From contig DIZF01000056.1 in NCBI GenBank assembly GCA_002427815.1, positions 1-27,117 on the forward strand: a DNA stretch of 27,117 bases. The letters run 5' to 3'. Source of the DNA: Ramlibacter tataouinensis. GTDB lineage: Bacteria > Pseudomonadota > Gammaproteobacteria > Burkholderiales > Burkholderiaceae_C. The notes under the pieces were generated by a model that was not told the DNA's origin, searched no databases, and worked only from the letters and a program-made list of their open reading frames with translations. Each line of letters starts with the position of its first letter. The stretch's first letter is position 1. Of the stretch, positions 1 to 7,683 are shown piece by piece. A program made the translations under genes and the position numbers.

Positions 1-19
1 AGATGTGTATAAGAGACAG
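1..19 (+). other. Nextera/Tn5 mosaic-end adapter (artefact)
   Basis: The first 19 bases are AGATGTGTATAAGAGACAG, the Tn5 mosaic end used in Nextera library preparation. The exact reverse complement ends the window. This is untrimmed adapter, not genomic sequence, and it marks the contig edge. Translation through it gives the familiar artefact peptide MYKRQ. Confidence 0.98.
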
Positions 20-41
20 GGTTTGACCCGAGCCGAGCCGG

Positions 42-70
42 TGGGCATGGATGACATAACCGTGTATAAC
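42..70 (+). promoter_or_regulatory. candidate sigma-70 promoter of the FecR gene
   Basis: TGGGCA at 42-47 and TATAAC at 65-70 are separated by 17 bases, matching four and five of six consensus positions. They lie about 50 bases before the FecR start codon. A Shine-Dalgarno-like CGGAGG near 109-115 follows. This is a motif reading only, and the adapter at 1-19 prevents seeing further upstream. Confidence 0.4.
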
Positions 71-122
71 CACTGTTCAGCTAAGGAGTCGTGCGGAAAA
101 ACTCACCCCGGAGGTTTCAGTC

Positions 123-1499
123 ATGGTCGCTGCGCAACGAGAAAAATCGCCCTGGGCCGGCGCCGCGCTATCGGCCTGCCTGCTGCTGTGGGCCGTGGCC
201 GCCAGTGCCCAGTCCAGCGGCGAGGTCGAGTTCTCCCGCGGCGCCGGTTTTGCGCAATCACCGGGCCAGACGGCGCGCATTCTCGGCAAGGGGCTGGCGC
301 TGAAGGAAGGCGACCGGCTGACCACGTCCGGGAATGCGTTGGCCATCATCAAGCTGGAAGACGGCACCCGGATGACGATCCGGCCCAATTCCGAACTCGT
401 CCTGCAGCAATACCGGTTCAAGGAAAACGCTCCCGACAACAGCATGCTCATGCAACTGGTGCGGGGCGGGTTTCGGGCCGTCACCGGCCTGATCACGAAG
501 AACGCGCCGAACGCGGGAAAAATCCAGACCCGTACCGCCACCATCGGCATCCGCGGGACCGATTTCGATGCCCGCCTGTGCGTCCGCGATTGCGGCGTCG
601 AGTCGGCCCGTATCAGTGCCAGCGCCCGCCCCAACGCGGTCATGGCCAGCGCCAAGGTGGTGACCTCGCAAGGTGAGCTCTACGCGGTCGATGCCGCGGG
701 CCAGCGGCGCCGGGTGGTTGACGGCGGCCCCATCTATCCGGGCGACATCGTCGAAACCCTGGCCGGATCGTACGCCGTGCTGGCGTTCCGCGACAACAGC
801 CGCGTGACGCTCGGCGCATCGACACGATTTCGCGTCGACAATTTTGTCTACGACGAGCAGAACGCCAGAGAGGGCCGGTTCCTGGTCTCGATCCTCCGGG
901 GCAGTGTCCGTGCGCTGACGGGTCTGATCGGCAAGGCCAACAACCGGAACGTCGGCTATACCACCGCGACCGCCACCATCGGGGTGCGCGGCACGGGCGT
1001 GGACATCACCTGCACCGGTGCCTGCGCCGGCGAAGCCGGGGACGCCGACTCCGGCCTCACCGTATGGGACTGGCTGGGCTCCGTCATCGTGACACCGGCC
1101 GGCCAGTCTGCCCTGGAGGCGCTGCTGGAAGGGCAGGGGCTGTTCATTTCGGCTAGCGGGATCCAGCTGATCAGCAACCAGCCGACCATTGACGGGCCGC
1201 GCCCGGATGGGGTCGACGTGCCATCGAACCTGTTTTCCGAGCAGGCCGTTTCCGACGCCGAGGAAGGGCTGTTCGTCTTCGTCCGCGACGGGCACATCGT
1301 GCTACTCACCGCGAGCGAGATCCTGAACCTGGGCCAGGGCGAAGCCGGATTCGCGGGCGACAATGGCGAGACCCGGCGCCCGCTCACCATTCCGAAGTTC
1401 ATCGACTTCGATCGATTGCCGCTGCCCACCTACCGTAACCCGGGGGTGGTCAGCCTGCTGTCGGAGTCGGGCATTCCGCCGAATAACCAATGCCGGTAG
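123..1499 (+). CDS. exported protein with two FecR domains
   Basis: This 458-residue protein begins with a Sec-type signal peptide (hydrophobic stretch about residues 12-29, AASA before a likely cleavage site). Two FecR-type beta domains follow, at about residues 55-150 and 200-297. Each ends in a near-identical signature, TATIGIRGTDFD and TATIGVRGTGVD. Each signature is followed by a Cys-X3-Cys pair (C153/C157 and C297/C301), which suggests a disulfide in the periplasm. The last 150 residues match nothing I recognise. Classical FecR is an inner-membrane anti-sigma regulator with a cytoplasmic N-terminus; this protein lacks that part and no sigma factor gene is nearby, so a signalling role is not supported. 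A TpsB gene follows after 75 bases, so a role in surface assembly or secretion is plausible but inferred. The start has a CGGAGG ribosome site. Confidence 0.85.
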   Translation: MVAAQREKSPWAGAALSACLLLWAVAASAQSSGEVEFSRGAGFAQSPGQTARILGKGLALKEGDRLTTSGNALAIIKLEDGTRMTIRPNSELVLQQYRFKENAPDNSMLMQLVRGGFRAVTGLITKNAPNAGKIQTRTATIGIRGTDFDARLCVRDCGVESARISASARPNAVMASAKVVTSQGELYAVDAAGQRRRVVDGGPIYPGDIVETLAGSYAVLAFRDNSRVTLGASTRFRVDNFVYDEQNAREGRFLVSILRGSVRALTGLIGKANNRNVGYTTATATIGVRGTGVDITCTGACAGEAGDADSGLTVWDWLGSVIVTPAGQSALEALLEGQGLFISASGIQLISNQPTIDGPRPDGVDVPSNLFSEQAVSDAEEGLFVFVRDGHIVLLTASEILNLGQGEAGFAGDNGETRRPLTIPKFIDFDRLPLPTYRNPGVVSLLSESGIPPNNQCR

Positions 1500-1516
1500 T
1501 GCCGCGATGGCGGCAC
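1499..1516 (+). other. intercistronic hairpin between FecR and TpsB genes
   Basis: GTGCCGC at 1499-1505 and GCGGCAC at 1510-1516 form a perfect 7-bp stem with a GATG loop. It starts inside the FecR stop codon. No T-run follows, so it is not a typical intrinsic terminator. It could protect the upstream message or attenuate read-through. Confidence 0.45.
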
Positions 1517-1574
1517 CAGTGCGCCGTCAATCCACGCACCCGTGCATCCGTCTGAAGAAGAGGGGCAAGACACT

Positions 1575-3206
1575 ATGGCAACAGGTATTCGTTCGCCCCG
1601 CTGGAGCGGCAGCGCCCCCACCCGGCTCGTCCTGATCATGCTGGGGGCCCTGGCCGCAGCCCCGCTGGTGCGGGCCCAGGCGCCGGCCGTGCCCGCCATG
1701 CCGTCCGCCGCCCCGTCGCCCGTGTTTGTCATCAAAGGCTTCGACGTGGCCGGCGACAACCCGCTCGGGCCCGACGAAACCCGGCGAGTGCTGGCGCCTT
1801 ACGTGCGCAACGACGCCACGCTGGAGACGCTGCAAAAGGCCACCACGGCTTTGGAGGAGGCGCTGCGCGCGAAGGGTTATGGGCTGCACCGCGTCGCATT
1901 GCCGCCGCAGGAAGTGGGGGAAACGGTGCGACTGAACGTCGTGAACTTCACTCTCGCGAAGGTCCATATCGAGAGCGGGGGCATCTACGACGACGCCAAT
2001 ATCCGGCGCAGCCTGCCCGAGCTGCACGAGGGTGCCAGCCCCAACTTCAAGCGCCTCGCCGTCCAGACCGCCATCGCCAACGAAAACCCGAACAAGCAGG
2101 TCCAGGTCGGCCTGCGCGAAGCGGACCAGCCCGATCAAATCGACGCGACCATCTCGGTGAAAGACAGCCGGCCCTGGACGCTGGCCGTGGGCCTGTCCAA
2201 CGCCGGCTCGGCGTCGTCCGGGCGCGACCGCCTCACGGTCGCGGGCGGCCACACCAACCTGTTCAACCTGGACCACCAGTTCATCGGCGCCTATACGACT
2301 TCGGTCGAACGCTCGAACGACGTCAAACAGCTGGGCCTGTCGTACAAGGTGCCGCTGTACAGCCTGGGCGCCGTACTCGGCGCGAGTTACACGAATTCCG
2401 ATGTGGTGGGCAACTTCGGCACGTTCAGCAGCACCGGTGCGGGCCACACCCTGGGTGCCAGCTCCACCTGGTACCTCGCGCCCAACGGCGGCCGCCGCAG
2501 TTACGTCACGCTGGGCATCGAGGACCGGGTCTTCGATGCCACCGTGATCGACGGTGTCGTGGTCGGCGTCGATCGCCGCAGCCGTCCCCTCACCCTCGGG
2601 TACACGGCGCGCACGGAATCGGATGCCTCGGTGTGGGGCTACAACCTCGACCTGGCGGCCAACGCCGGGGGTGGTCGCAACAACGACCTGGCGTCCTACC
2701 AGAACGAGGACCCGCGCATCACCACATCGCGCTGGACCGCCTTGCGCGGCGGCGCGAGCTATGCCGCGCCGTTCGCACGAACCTGGCTGTGGTCGGCCCG
2801 GGGCCAGTTCCAGTACAGCCCCCAGGTACTGATTTCGGGCGAGCAATTCGGCCTGGGTGGCCTGGGCTCCGTGCGTGGGACCAGCACCGACCGCCCCATC
2901 ACCGGCGACAAGGGCTTGTCGGCTACCGTGGAAGTCACGACACCGGAGCTGGCGCCGGGCCTGCGGCTGCTGGGCTTCGTGGATGCGGGCTGGCTGGGCA
3001 ACAACCATCCCGACGACACCAACAAGCCGTCCAGCGATCACCTGGCCAGCGTGGGCCTGGGTCTGCGCTACGGCAACGGTCCGTTGGCGGCTGCGCTGGA
3101 CTACGGACGCGTGGTCAGCGGCAGCAAGGTGCCGCTGAGCGTCAATTCGGCGGCACCGCAGCGCGGCGAAGATCGGCTCTACGTCAACGTGACCTGGCGC
3201 TTCTAG
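1575..3206 (+). CDS. ShlB/FhaC/HecB-family two-partner secretion transporter (TpsB)
   Basis: This 543-residue outer-membrane protein belongs to the Omp85/TpsB superfamily, which exports a large TpsA partner across the outer membrane. A signal peptide covers about residues 1-35. A POTRA domain follows (about 50-125, starting FVIKGFDVAGDNPL), then a second POTRA-like segment to about 205. The rest is a beta-barrel rich in alternating and aromatic residues, ending in NVTWRF with the C-terminal Phe usual for barrel insertion. The loop-6 VRG motif is present in LGGLGSVRGT. The ATG at 1575 is preferred over an in-frame ATG at 1542 because a GAGGGG ribosome site precedes it and the signal peptide starts there. 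The length is close to FhaC. No TpsA gene is in the window, so the cargo is unknown. It probably forms an operon with the FecR gene. Confidence 0.9.
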   Translation: MATGIRSPRWSGSAPTRLVLIMLGALAAAPLVRAQAPAVPAMPSAAPSPVFVIKGFDVAGDNPLGPDETRRVLAPYVRNDATLETLQKATTALEEALRAKGYGLHRVALPPQEVGETVRLNVVNFTLAKVHIESGGIYDDANIRRSLPELHEGASPNFKRLAVQTAIANENPNKQVQVGLREADQPDQIDATISVKDSRPWTLAVGLSNAGSASSGRDRLTVAGGHTNLFNLDHQFIGAYTTSVERSNDVKQLGLSYKVPLYSLGAVLGASYTNSDVVGNFGTFSSTGAGHTLGASSTWYLAPNGGRRSYVTLGIEDRVFDATVIDGVVVGVDRRSRPLTLGYTARTESDASVWGYNLDLAANAGGGRNNDLASYQNEDPRITTSRWTALRGGASYAAPFARTWLWSARGQFQYSPQVLISGEQFGLGGLGSVRGTSTDRPITGDKGLSATVEVTTPELAPGLRLLGFVDAGWLGNNHPDDTNKPSSDHLASVGLGLRYGNGPLAAALDYGRVVSGSKVPLSVNSAAPQRGEDRLYVNVTWRF

Positions 3207-3213
3207 CCGCCGC

Positions 3214-3233
3214 GGGCCGACTAGAATCGGCCC
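3214..3233 (+). promoter_or_regulatory. inverted repeat with embedded -10-like hexamer abutting the DUF971 start
   Basis: GGGCCGA (3214-3220) and TCGGCCC (3227-3233) form a perfect 7-bp inverted repeat whose last base touches the ATG at 3234. The loop and right arm contain TAGAAT at 3222-3227, a good -10 hexamer. Transcription from it would start at or next to the ATG, giving a leaderless mRNA. No Shine-Dalgarno sequence and no convincing -35 are seen. It could also act as a weak terminator of the TpsB operon. Confidence 0.4.
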
Positions 3234-3644
3234 ATGGCAGGCCTCAATTCCGACACCCCGACCCCCCAATCCTTGACCGTGCACGGCCAATCGCGCGTGC
3301 TGGAGGTGGCGTTTTCCGACGGCGCGCAGTTCCGCATTCCGTTCGAGCTGATGCGCATCTATTCCCCCTCGGCCGAGGTGGCCGGCCACGGCCCGGGCCA
3401 GGAGGTGTTGCAGACCGGCAAGCGCGACGTCGAACTCGACTCGCTGGAGCCGGTGGGCAATTACGCCGTCCAGCCGCGCTTTTCCGATGGCCACGATACC
3501 GGTATCTTTTCCTGGGACTACCTGTACTTCCTGGGCGCCCAGCAGGAGCAGTTGTGGGCCGACTATGAGCGGCGGCTGCGGGAGGCCGGCATCGAGCGTG
3601 ACGCGGCCATGCCCGGCAAAGCCGCCCCCGGCTGCAGTCATTGA
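3234..3644 (+). CDS. DUF971 domain protein
   Basis: This 136-residue protein is a stand-alone DUF971 domain, a small fold also found at the N-terminus of gamma-butyrobetaine hydroxylase. Typical stretches are FSDGAQFRIPFELMRIYSPS (residues about 28-47), YAVQPRFSDGHDTGIFSWDYLY in the middle and LWADYERRL near the end. In other bacteria such domains occur alone or in iron-sulfur and radical-SAM contexts, and the biochemical role is not settled. The position just before ubiE is a frequent arrangement in Burkholderiales (from memory). The tail ends GCSH. The start has no ribosome binding site but sits 6 bases after TAGAAT. Confidence 0.85.
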   Translation: MAGLNSDTPTPQSLTVHGQSRVLEVAFSDGAQFRIPFELMRIYSPSAEVAGHGPGQEVLQTGKRDVELDSLEPVGNYAVQPRFSDGHDTGIFSWDYLYFLGAQQEQLWADYERRLREAGIERDAAMPGKAAPGCSH

Positions 3645-3720
3645 TGGAATTTTCGGGCGGATTTCCTGCTTCTGTACAGGGTTGTCGGCATGGCGGGCGC
3701 GATTGCCCTAGCATCAGGAC

Positions 3721-3759
3721 ATGAACAGGCACGCACGCTCTCTTCTGGTACTCCTATGA
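3721..3759 (+). CDS. candidate 12-codon leader ORF of ubiE
   Basis: ATG at 3721 opens a 12-codon frame, MNRHARSLLVLL. Its TGA at 3757-3759 overlaps the ubiE ATG at 3756 as ATGA. TAGCAT at 3709-3714 lies 6 bases before this ATG, as at several other starts in the window. The ubiE ATG has no clear Shine-Dalgarno sequence, so translational coupling from this frame is possible. The frame is short enough to arise by chance, and no conservation test was possible here. Confidence 0.3.
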   Translation: MNRHARSLLVLL

Positions 3760-4487
3760 GCAGCACCCATTTCGGCTTCGAATCGGTCGACGAGCGCGAA
3801 AAGGCGCGGCGAGTGCGCGGCGTGTTCGATTCCGTCGCGCCGCGCTACGACCTGATGAACGACCTGATGTCATTGGGCCTGCACCGGGGCTGGAAGGCCT
3901 ATACGGTGCTCACGGCCGATGTGCGGCCGGGCGACCGGGTGCTGGACATTGCCGGGGGCACCGGGGACCTGGCGCTGGCGTTCGCCCGCAAGGCCGGCCC
4001 CACCGGACGGGTGGTGCATACCGACATCAACGAGGCGATGCTGCGCACCGGCCGCGACCGCCTGCTCGATGCCGGCGTCGCGCTGCCTACCGTGGTCTGC
4101 GACGCGGAAAAGCTGCCCTTCGCGAGCGATAGCTTCGATCTGGTCAGCGTGGCCTTCGGTTTGCGCAACATGACGCACAAGGATCTGGCGCTGGCCGAGA
4201 TGAACCGGGTGCTCAAGCCCGGCGGGAAGCTGATGGTGCTGGAGTTTTCCAAGGTTGCGCAGCCGCTGCGCAAGGCCTACGACTGGTATTCGTTCAAGAT
4301 CCTGCCGCAGCTGGGCCGGCTGGTGGCCGGCGACAGCGCCAGTTATCGCTATCTGGCCGAATCCATCCGCATGCATCCCGACCAGCATGAGCTGAAGGCC
4401 TTGATGCAAAAAGGGGGTTTCGGCCATGTGGACTATCACAACCTGACGGGTGGCGTGGTGGCCCTGCATGTTGGAATCAAGTGTTGA
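3756..4487 (+). CDS. ubiE: bifunctional demethylmenaquinone/2-methoxy-6-polyprenyl-1,4-benzoquinol methylase
   Basis: This 243-residue SAM-dependent C-methyltransferase acts in ubiquinone synthesis (and menaquinone synthesis where present). The N-terminus carries the UbiE signature VRGVFDSVAPRYDLMNDLMS (about residues 20-39). SAM motif I is VLDIAGGTGD at 62-71, and the family motif FGLRNMTHKDLALAEMNRVL lies in the middle. The length is close to the usual 250. The ATG at 3756 was chosen because homologues begin MSSTHFGF-like; an in-frame upstream start at 3690 would add 22 residues without family similarity. It stands upstream of ubiJ and ubiB, as in Escherichia coli, but separated from them here by a Tim44-like gene. 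It ends 25 bases before that gene. Confidence 0.95.
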   Translation: MSSTHFGFESVDEREKARRVRGVFDSVAPRYDLMNDLMSLGLHRGWKAYTVLTADVRPGDRVLDIAGGTGDLALAFARKAGPTGRVVHTDINEAMLRTGRDRLLDAGVALPTVVCDAEKLPFASDSFDLVSVAFGLRNMTHKDLALAEMNRVLKPGGKLMVLEFSKVAQPLRKAYDWYSFKILPQLGRLVAGDSASYRYLAESIRMHPDQHELKALMQKGGFGHVDYHNLTGGVVALHVGIKC

Positions 4488-4512
4488 GGCTTTCGGGCCT
4501 TGTGGAGGCGAT

Positions 4513-5487
4513 ATGAGACTGTGGTCCTGGGTGTTGGTGGCGGTGCTGGCCTTGGCCAGCTTCGATTCTGAGGCGGCGCGCCGGCTGGGCGGCGGCGGCT
4601 CGGTGGGCCGGCAGTCGAGCAACGTGACCCAGCGCGAGGCCGGGCGATCCACGCCGGCTGCGCCCGCCAATAATCAGGCCAGCCCGGGTGCCCAGCCGGG
4701 CATGAACCCGGGCGCGGCGGCGCCGAGGCGTCCCTGGGGCGCCATGCTGGGCGGCCTGGCCGCTGGCCTGGGTCTGGCCTGGCTGGCCAACTCGCTGGGC
4801 CTGGGCGCCGCCTTCGGCCAGTTCCTGCTCATCGCCTTGCTGGTCATGGTCGTGATGGCGGTGGTCGGCGCGATCATGAGGCGCCGCCAGGACCAGGCGT
4901 CGCGACCCTACGCCTTCCAGGGCGCCGGTGCTGCGGCCGAGTCGGCAGTCTTGCCGCGGCAATACAGCCCGGACAAGGTCGGTAACGACGCTTCGGCCCG
5001 GCCCTGGGAGCGCAACAGCATGGCGTTCGAGGCCAGCAAGAACGTGCAGGGCAGCGGCGTGCAGATCGGCTCGGGCCTGTCGGGCTCGCAAACCTGGGGC
5101 ATTCCGCAGGGTTTCGACGCGGAAGGCTTCGTCGTGGCGGCCAAGCGCAACTTTGTCACCTTGCAGGATGCCTGGGACCGCGCGGACATCCCGACCCTGC
5201 GCGCCATGATGACCGACGACATGCTGGGCGAGATCAAGTCCCAACTGGCCGAGCGCGAGCAGCACACCGGGAGCGAGCCCAACAGGACCGAAGTGGTGAT
5301 GCTCGACGCGAAGCTGCTCGGCATCGAGGACACCGGCGGCGACTACATGGCCAGCGTGGAGTTCTCCGGCATGATCCGCGAGGAACCATCGGCCGGCCCC
5401 AGCTCGTTCCGCGAAGTGTGGAACATGGCCAAACCCAAGAGCGGCACCAGCGGATGGCTGGTTGCGGGAGTGCAGGCGCTGCAGTGA
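4513..5487 (+). CDS. Tim44-like domain membrane protein
   Basis: This 324-residue protein starts with a hydrophobic signal or anchor (about residues 3-18, ending near SEAARR). A Gly/Pro/Ala-rich low-complexity linker follows, then two hydrophobic segments (about 78-96 and 99-118) that look membrane-spanning, followed by RRRQD. The C-terminal part, about residues 190-324, is a Tim44-like domain (GFVVAAKRNFVTLQDAWDRADIPTLRAMMTD region), related to the import-motor subunit Tim44 and to the C-terminal domain of MRPL45. In bacteria its task is not known, though such genes are common in Betaproteobacteria. The start has a good ribosome site (TGGAGG at 4502-4507) and lies in frame with ubiE's transcription direction 25 bases after its stop, so cotranscription is likely. 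Confidence 0.85.
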   Translation: MRLWSWVLVAVLALASFDSEAARRLGGGGSVGRQSSNVTQREAGRSTPAAPANNQASPGAQPGMNPGAAAPRRPWGAMLGGLAAGLGLAWLANSLGLGAAFGQFLLIALLVMVVMAVVGAIMRRRQDQASRPYAFQGAGAAAESAVLPRQYSPDKVGNDASARPWERNSMAFEASKNVQGSGVQIGSGLSGSQTWGIPQGFDAEGFVVAAKRNFVTLQDAWDRADIPTLRAMMTDDMLGEIKSQLAEREQHTGSEPNRTEVVMLDAKLLGIEDTGGDYMASVEFSGMIREEPSAGPSSFREVWNMAKPKSGTSGWLVAGVQALQ

Positions 5488-5575
5488 GTCCGCCCGCCCG
5501 GCGGCGACCTCAGGTGGCCGCGCCAGGCTCAGCGACTCGCTGGGAGGCCTGATTTCTGGGTGAGAATCGGGGACT

Positions 5576-6121
5576 ATGGCAACACAGTCCCCTTTTCCGT
5601 TTCTGGACGACCTGTTTTCCCGACTGGCCCGCGGCCTGCAGCCGCCGGCCTGGATGCTGGAAGAAATCCAGCGGCGCCAGATCCTGCTGGTCAATCACGT
5701 CCTGATGCAGGAGCCCGAGGCCCAGGCCCGGCTGGCACGCCAAGCCGGGCGCGTGGTCGAGGCGCGTTGGCGCATTTTCGTGATGCGGTTGCGGATCACG
5801 CCGGCAGGCCTGCTCGACATGGCCGCGCCTGAGGGCCATCCCGACCTGACACTCACCTTGACGGAAGAGTCCCCGTGGCAACTGGCGCAGGCCGCGTTGC
5901 GCGGCGACAAGCCGCCCGTGCGGATCGCCGGCGACGTGCAACTGGCCGCCGACATCAACTGGCTGGTCGAACATGTGCGGTGGGATCTCGAGGAGGACCT
6001 GTCGCGGCTGACCGGCGATGCGCCCGCCCATGCCATGAGCGAGGCCGTGCGGCGGATGGTCAGGGCTTTGCGCCAGTTCGCCGGCAGCGCCTCGGCCGGG
6101 TCGGGGCAGGCCGGGGCATGA
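5576..6121 (+). CDS. ubiJ: ubiquinone biosynthesis accessory factor UbiJ (SCP2 domain)
   Basis: This 181-residue protein fits UbiJ by position and layout: an N-terminal SCP2-like lipid-binding domain and a C-terminal helical part. UbiJ works with UbiK and binds lipid in the soluble Ubi complex that carries the late hydroxylation and methylation steps. Visible features are LTLTLTEESPWQLAQAALRG and VRIAGDVQLAADINWLVEHV-like segments, typical of SCP2 domains, and WDLEEDLSRLTGDAPAHAMS, characteristic of UbiJ. Its TGA overlaps the ubiB ATG, as ATGA at 6118-6121, so translation of the two is probably coupled. The start at 5576 lacks a clear Shine-Dalgarno sequence; GAGAAT lies 8 bases upstream of it. 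Confidence 0.88.
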   Translation: MATQSPFPFLDDLFSRLARGLQPPAWMLEEIQRRQILLVNHVLMQEPEAQARLARQAGRVVEARWRIFVMRLRITPAGLLDMAAPEGHPDLTLTLTEESPWQLAQAALRGDKPPVRIAGDVQLAADINWLVEHVRWDLEEDLSRLTGDAPAHAMSEAVRRMVRALRQFAGSASAGSGQAGA

Positions 6122-7683
6122 CACGGTATCTGCGCGGGATCGCCATCATCTGGGTGGCGCTGCGGTTCGGCCTGGACGAACTGGTACTCAACAGCTTCCA
6201 ACGCCCCTGGCTGAGTTCGATCGCCCGCGTACTTGCATTCGGGCGCAATTTGAGCGCGCCGCGCGGGCAGCGGCTGCGCCAGGCCCTGGAGCACCTGGGG
6301 CCCATCTTCGTGAAGTTCGGCCAGGTGCTCTCGACCCGGCGCGACCTGCTGCCCGCCGACGTCGCCGACGAGCTCGCGCGGCTGCAGGACCGGGTGCCCC
6401 CGTTCGATTCCGCCGTGGCCATGGCGACCGTGGAGCGGGCTTTCCGGCGCCCGGTGGACACCATCTTCGCCAGCTTCGAGCGCGAGCCCGTGGCCAGCGC
6501 CTCGATTGCGCAGGTGCACTTCGCCACCCTCAAGGACCGCTATGGGCAGACCCGCGACGTGGCGGTGAAGGTGCTGCGGCCGGGCATGCTGCTGGTGATC
6601 GAAAAGGACCTGAGCCTGCTGCGGATGATGGCCGGCTGGCTGGAGCGGGCCTCCAAGGAAGCCCGGCGCCTGAAGCCGCGCGAGGTGGTGGCGGAGTTCG
6701 ACAAGTACCTGCACGACGAGCTGGACCTGGTGCGCGAAGCCGCCAGCGCGGCGCAGCTGCGCCGCAACATGGCGGGGTTGAACCTGGTGCTGATTCCGGA
6801 GATGTTCTGGGACTATTGCCACCCCGAGGTGATCGTGATGGAGCGGATGGTCGGTGTGCCGATCAGCCAGGTCGACCGCCTGCGCCAGGCCGGCGTGGAC
6901 ATCCCCCAGCTCGCGCGCGACGGCGTTACCATCTTCTTCACGCAGGTGTTCCGCGACGGCTTCTTCCACGCCGACATGCATCCGGGCAATATCCAGGTGA
7001 GCATAGAGCCGGGCACCTTCGGCCGCTACATCTCGCTGGACTTCGGCATCATCGGCACCCTGACGGAGTACGACAAGGAATACCTGGCGCAGAACTTCAC
7101 CGCCTTCTTCCGGCGCGACTACAAGCGCGTGGCGCAATTGCATATCGAGTCGGGCTGGGTGCCGCCGGAGACGCGCGTCGATGAACTCGAGGCTGCCGTG
7201 CGCACCGTGTGCGAGCCCTACTTCGACCGCCCGCTCAAGGAAATCTCACTGGGTCTGCTGCTGATGCGCCTGTTCCAGACCTCGCGCCGCTTCCATGTGG
7301 AGATCCAGCCTCAGCTGGTGCTGCTGCAGAAGACACTGCTCAACATCGAGGGACTGGGCCGCCAGCTCGACCCCGACCTCGACCTGTGGAACACCGCCAA
7401 GCCCTTCCTCGAGACCTGGATGCTGCAGCAGGTGGGGCCCCAGAAGCTGATCAATGAATTACGCGATCAGGCGCCGCGCTACGCCAAGATGCTGCCCGAC
7501 CTGCCGCGGCTGTTGCACGATTACCTGGGCCAGCGGCCGGCCGACCACCGGCGCGAGCTGCAGGAACTGCTGGCGGAGCAGAAAAGGACCAACAAGTTGC
7601 TGCAAGGCCTGATCTACGGCGGCGTCGGCTTCGTGCTGGGGCTCATCGTCATGCAGATCGTGGTGCGGGTCAGGCTGTTCTGA
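6118..7683 (+). CDS. ubiB: ubiquinone biosynthesis regulatory protein kinase UbiB
   Basis: This 521-residue protein is an ABC1/ADCK/UbiB atypical kinase-like ATPase needed for ubiquinone synthesis, anchored in the inner membrane. Family marks are KFGQ at 66-69 in the KxGQ motif, the Ala-rich nucleotide loop VASASIAQVH (about 125-134), the lysine in VAVKVLRPG (K151), HADMHPGNI in the catalytic loop and LDFGIIGTL as the metal-binding DFG. A hydrophobic C-terminal segment (VGFVLGLIVMQIVVRV) matches the expected membrane anchor. The start at 6118 was chosen for its 4-base overlap with ubiJ and because the N-terminus MTRYLRGIAI is family-like. The 3' end overlaps the convergent permease gene by 14 bases, so no separate terminator is available there. 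Confidence 0.95.
   Translation: MTRYLRGIAIIWVALRFGLDELVLNSFQRPWLSSIARVLAFGRNLSAPRGQRLRQALEHLGPIFVKFGQVLSTRRDLLPADVADELARLQDRVPPFDSAVAMATVERAFRRPVDTIFASFEREPVASASIAQVHFATLKDRYGQTRDVAVKVLRPGMLLVIEKDLSLLRMMAGWLERASKEARRLKPREVVAEFDKYLHDELDLVREAASAAQLRRNMAGLNLVLIPEMFWDYCHPEVIVMERMVGVPISQVDRLRQAGVDIPQLARDGVTIFFTQVFRDGFFHADMHPGNIQVSIEPGTFGRYISLDFGIIGTLTEYDKEYLAQNFTAFFRRDYKRVAQLHIESGWVPPETRVDELEAAVRTVCEPYFDRPLKEISLGLLLMRLFQTSRRFHVEIQPQLVLLQKTLLNIEGLGRQLDPDLDLWNTAKPFLETWMLQQVGPQKLINELRDQAPRYAKMLPDLPRLLHDYLGQRPADHRRELQELLAEQKRTNKLLQGLIYGGVGFVLGLIVMQIVVRVRLF

Noticed and set aside
5..676. Plus-strand frame starting MYKRQ opposite frame to the FecR gene
   Set aside because: It starts in the adapter and reads the FecR gene in the wrong frame.
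1527..3641. Long minus-strand open frame of 704 codons opposite the TpsB gene
   Set aside because: It is antisense to well-recognised proteins (TpsB and DUF971), rich in His, Arg, Gln and Gly as GC-rich shadow frames are, and shows no domain.
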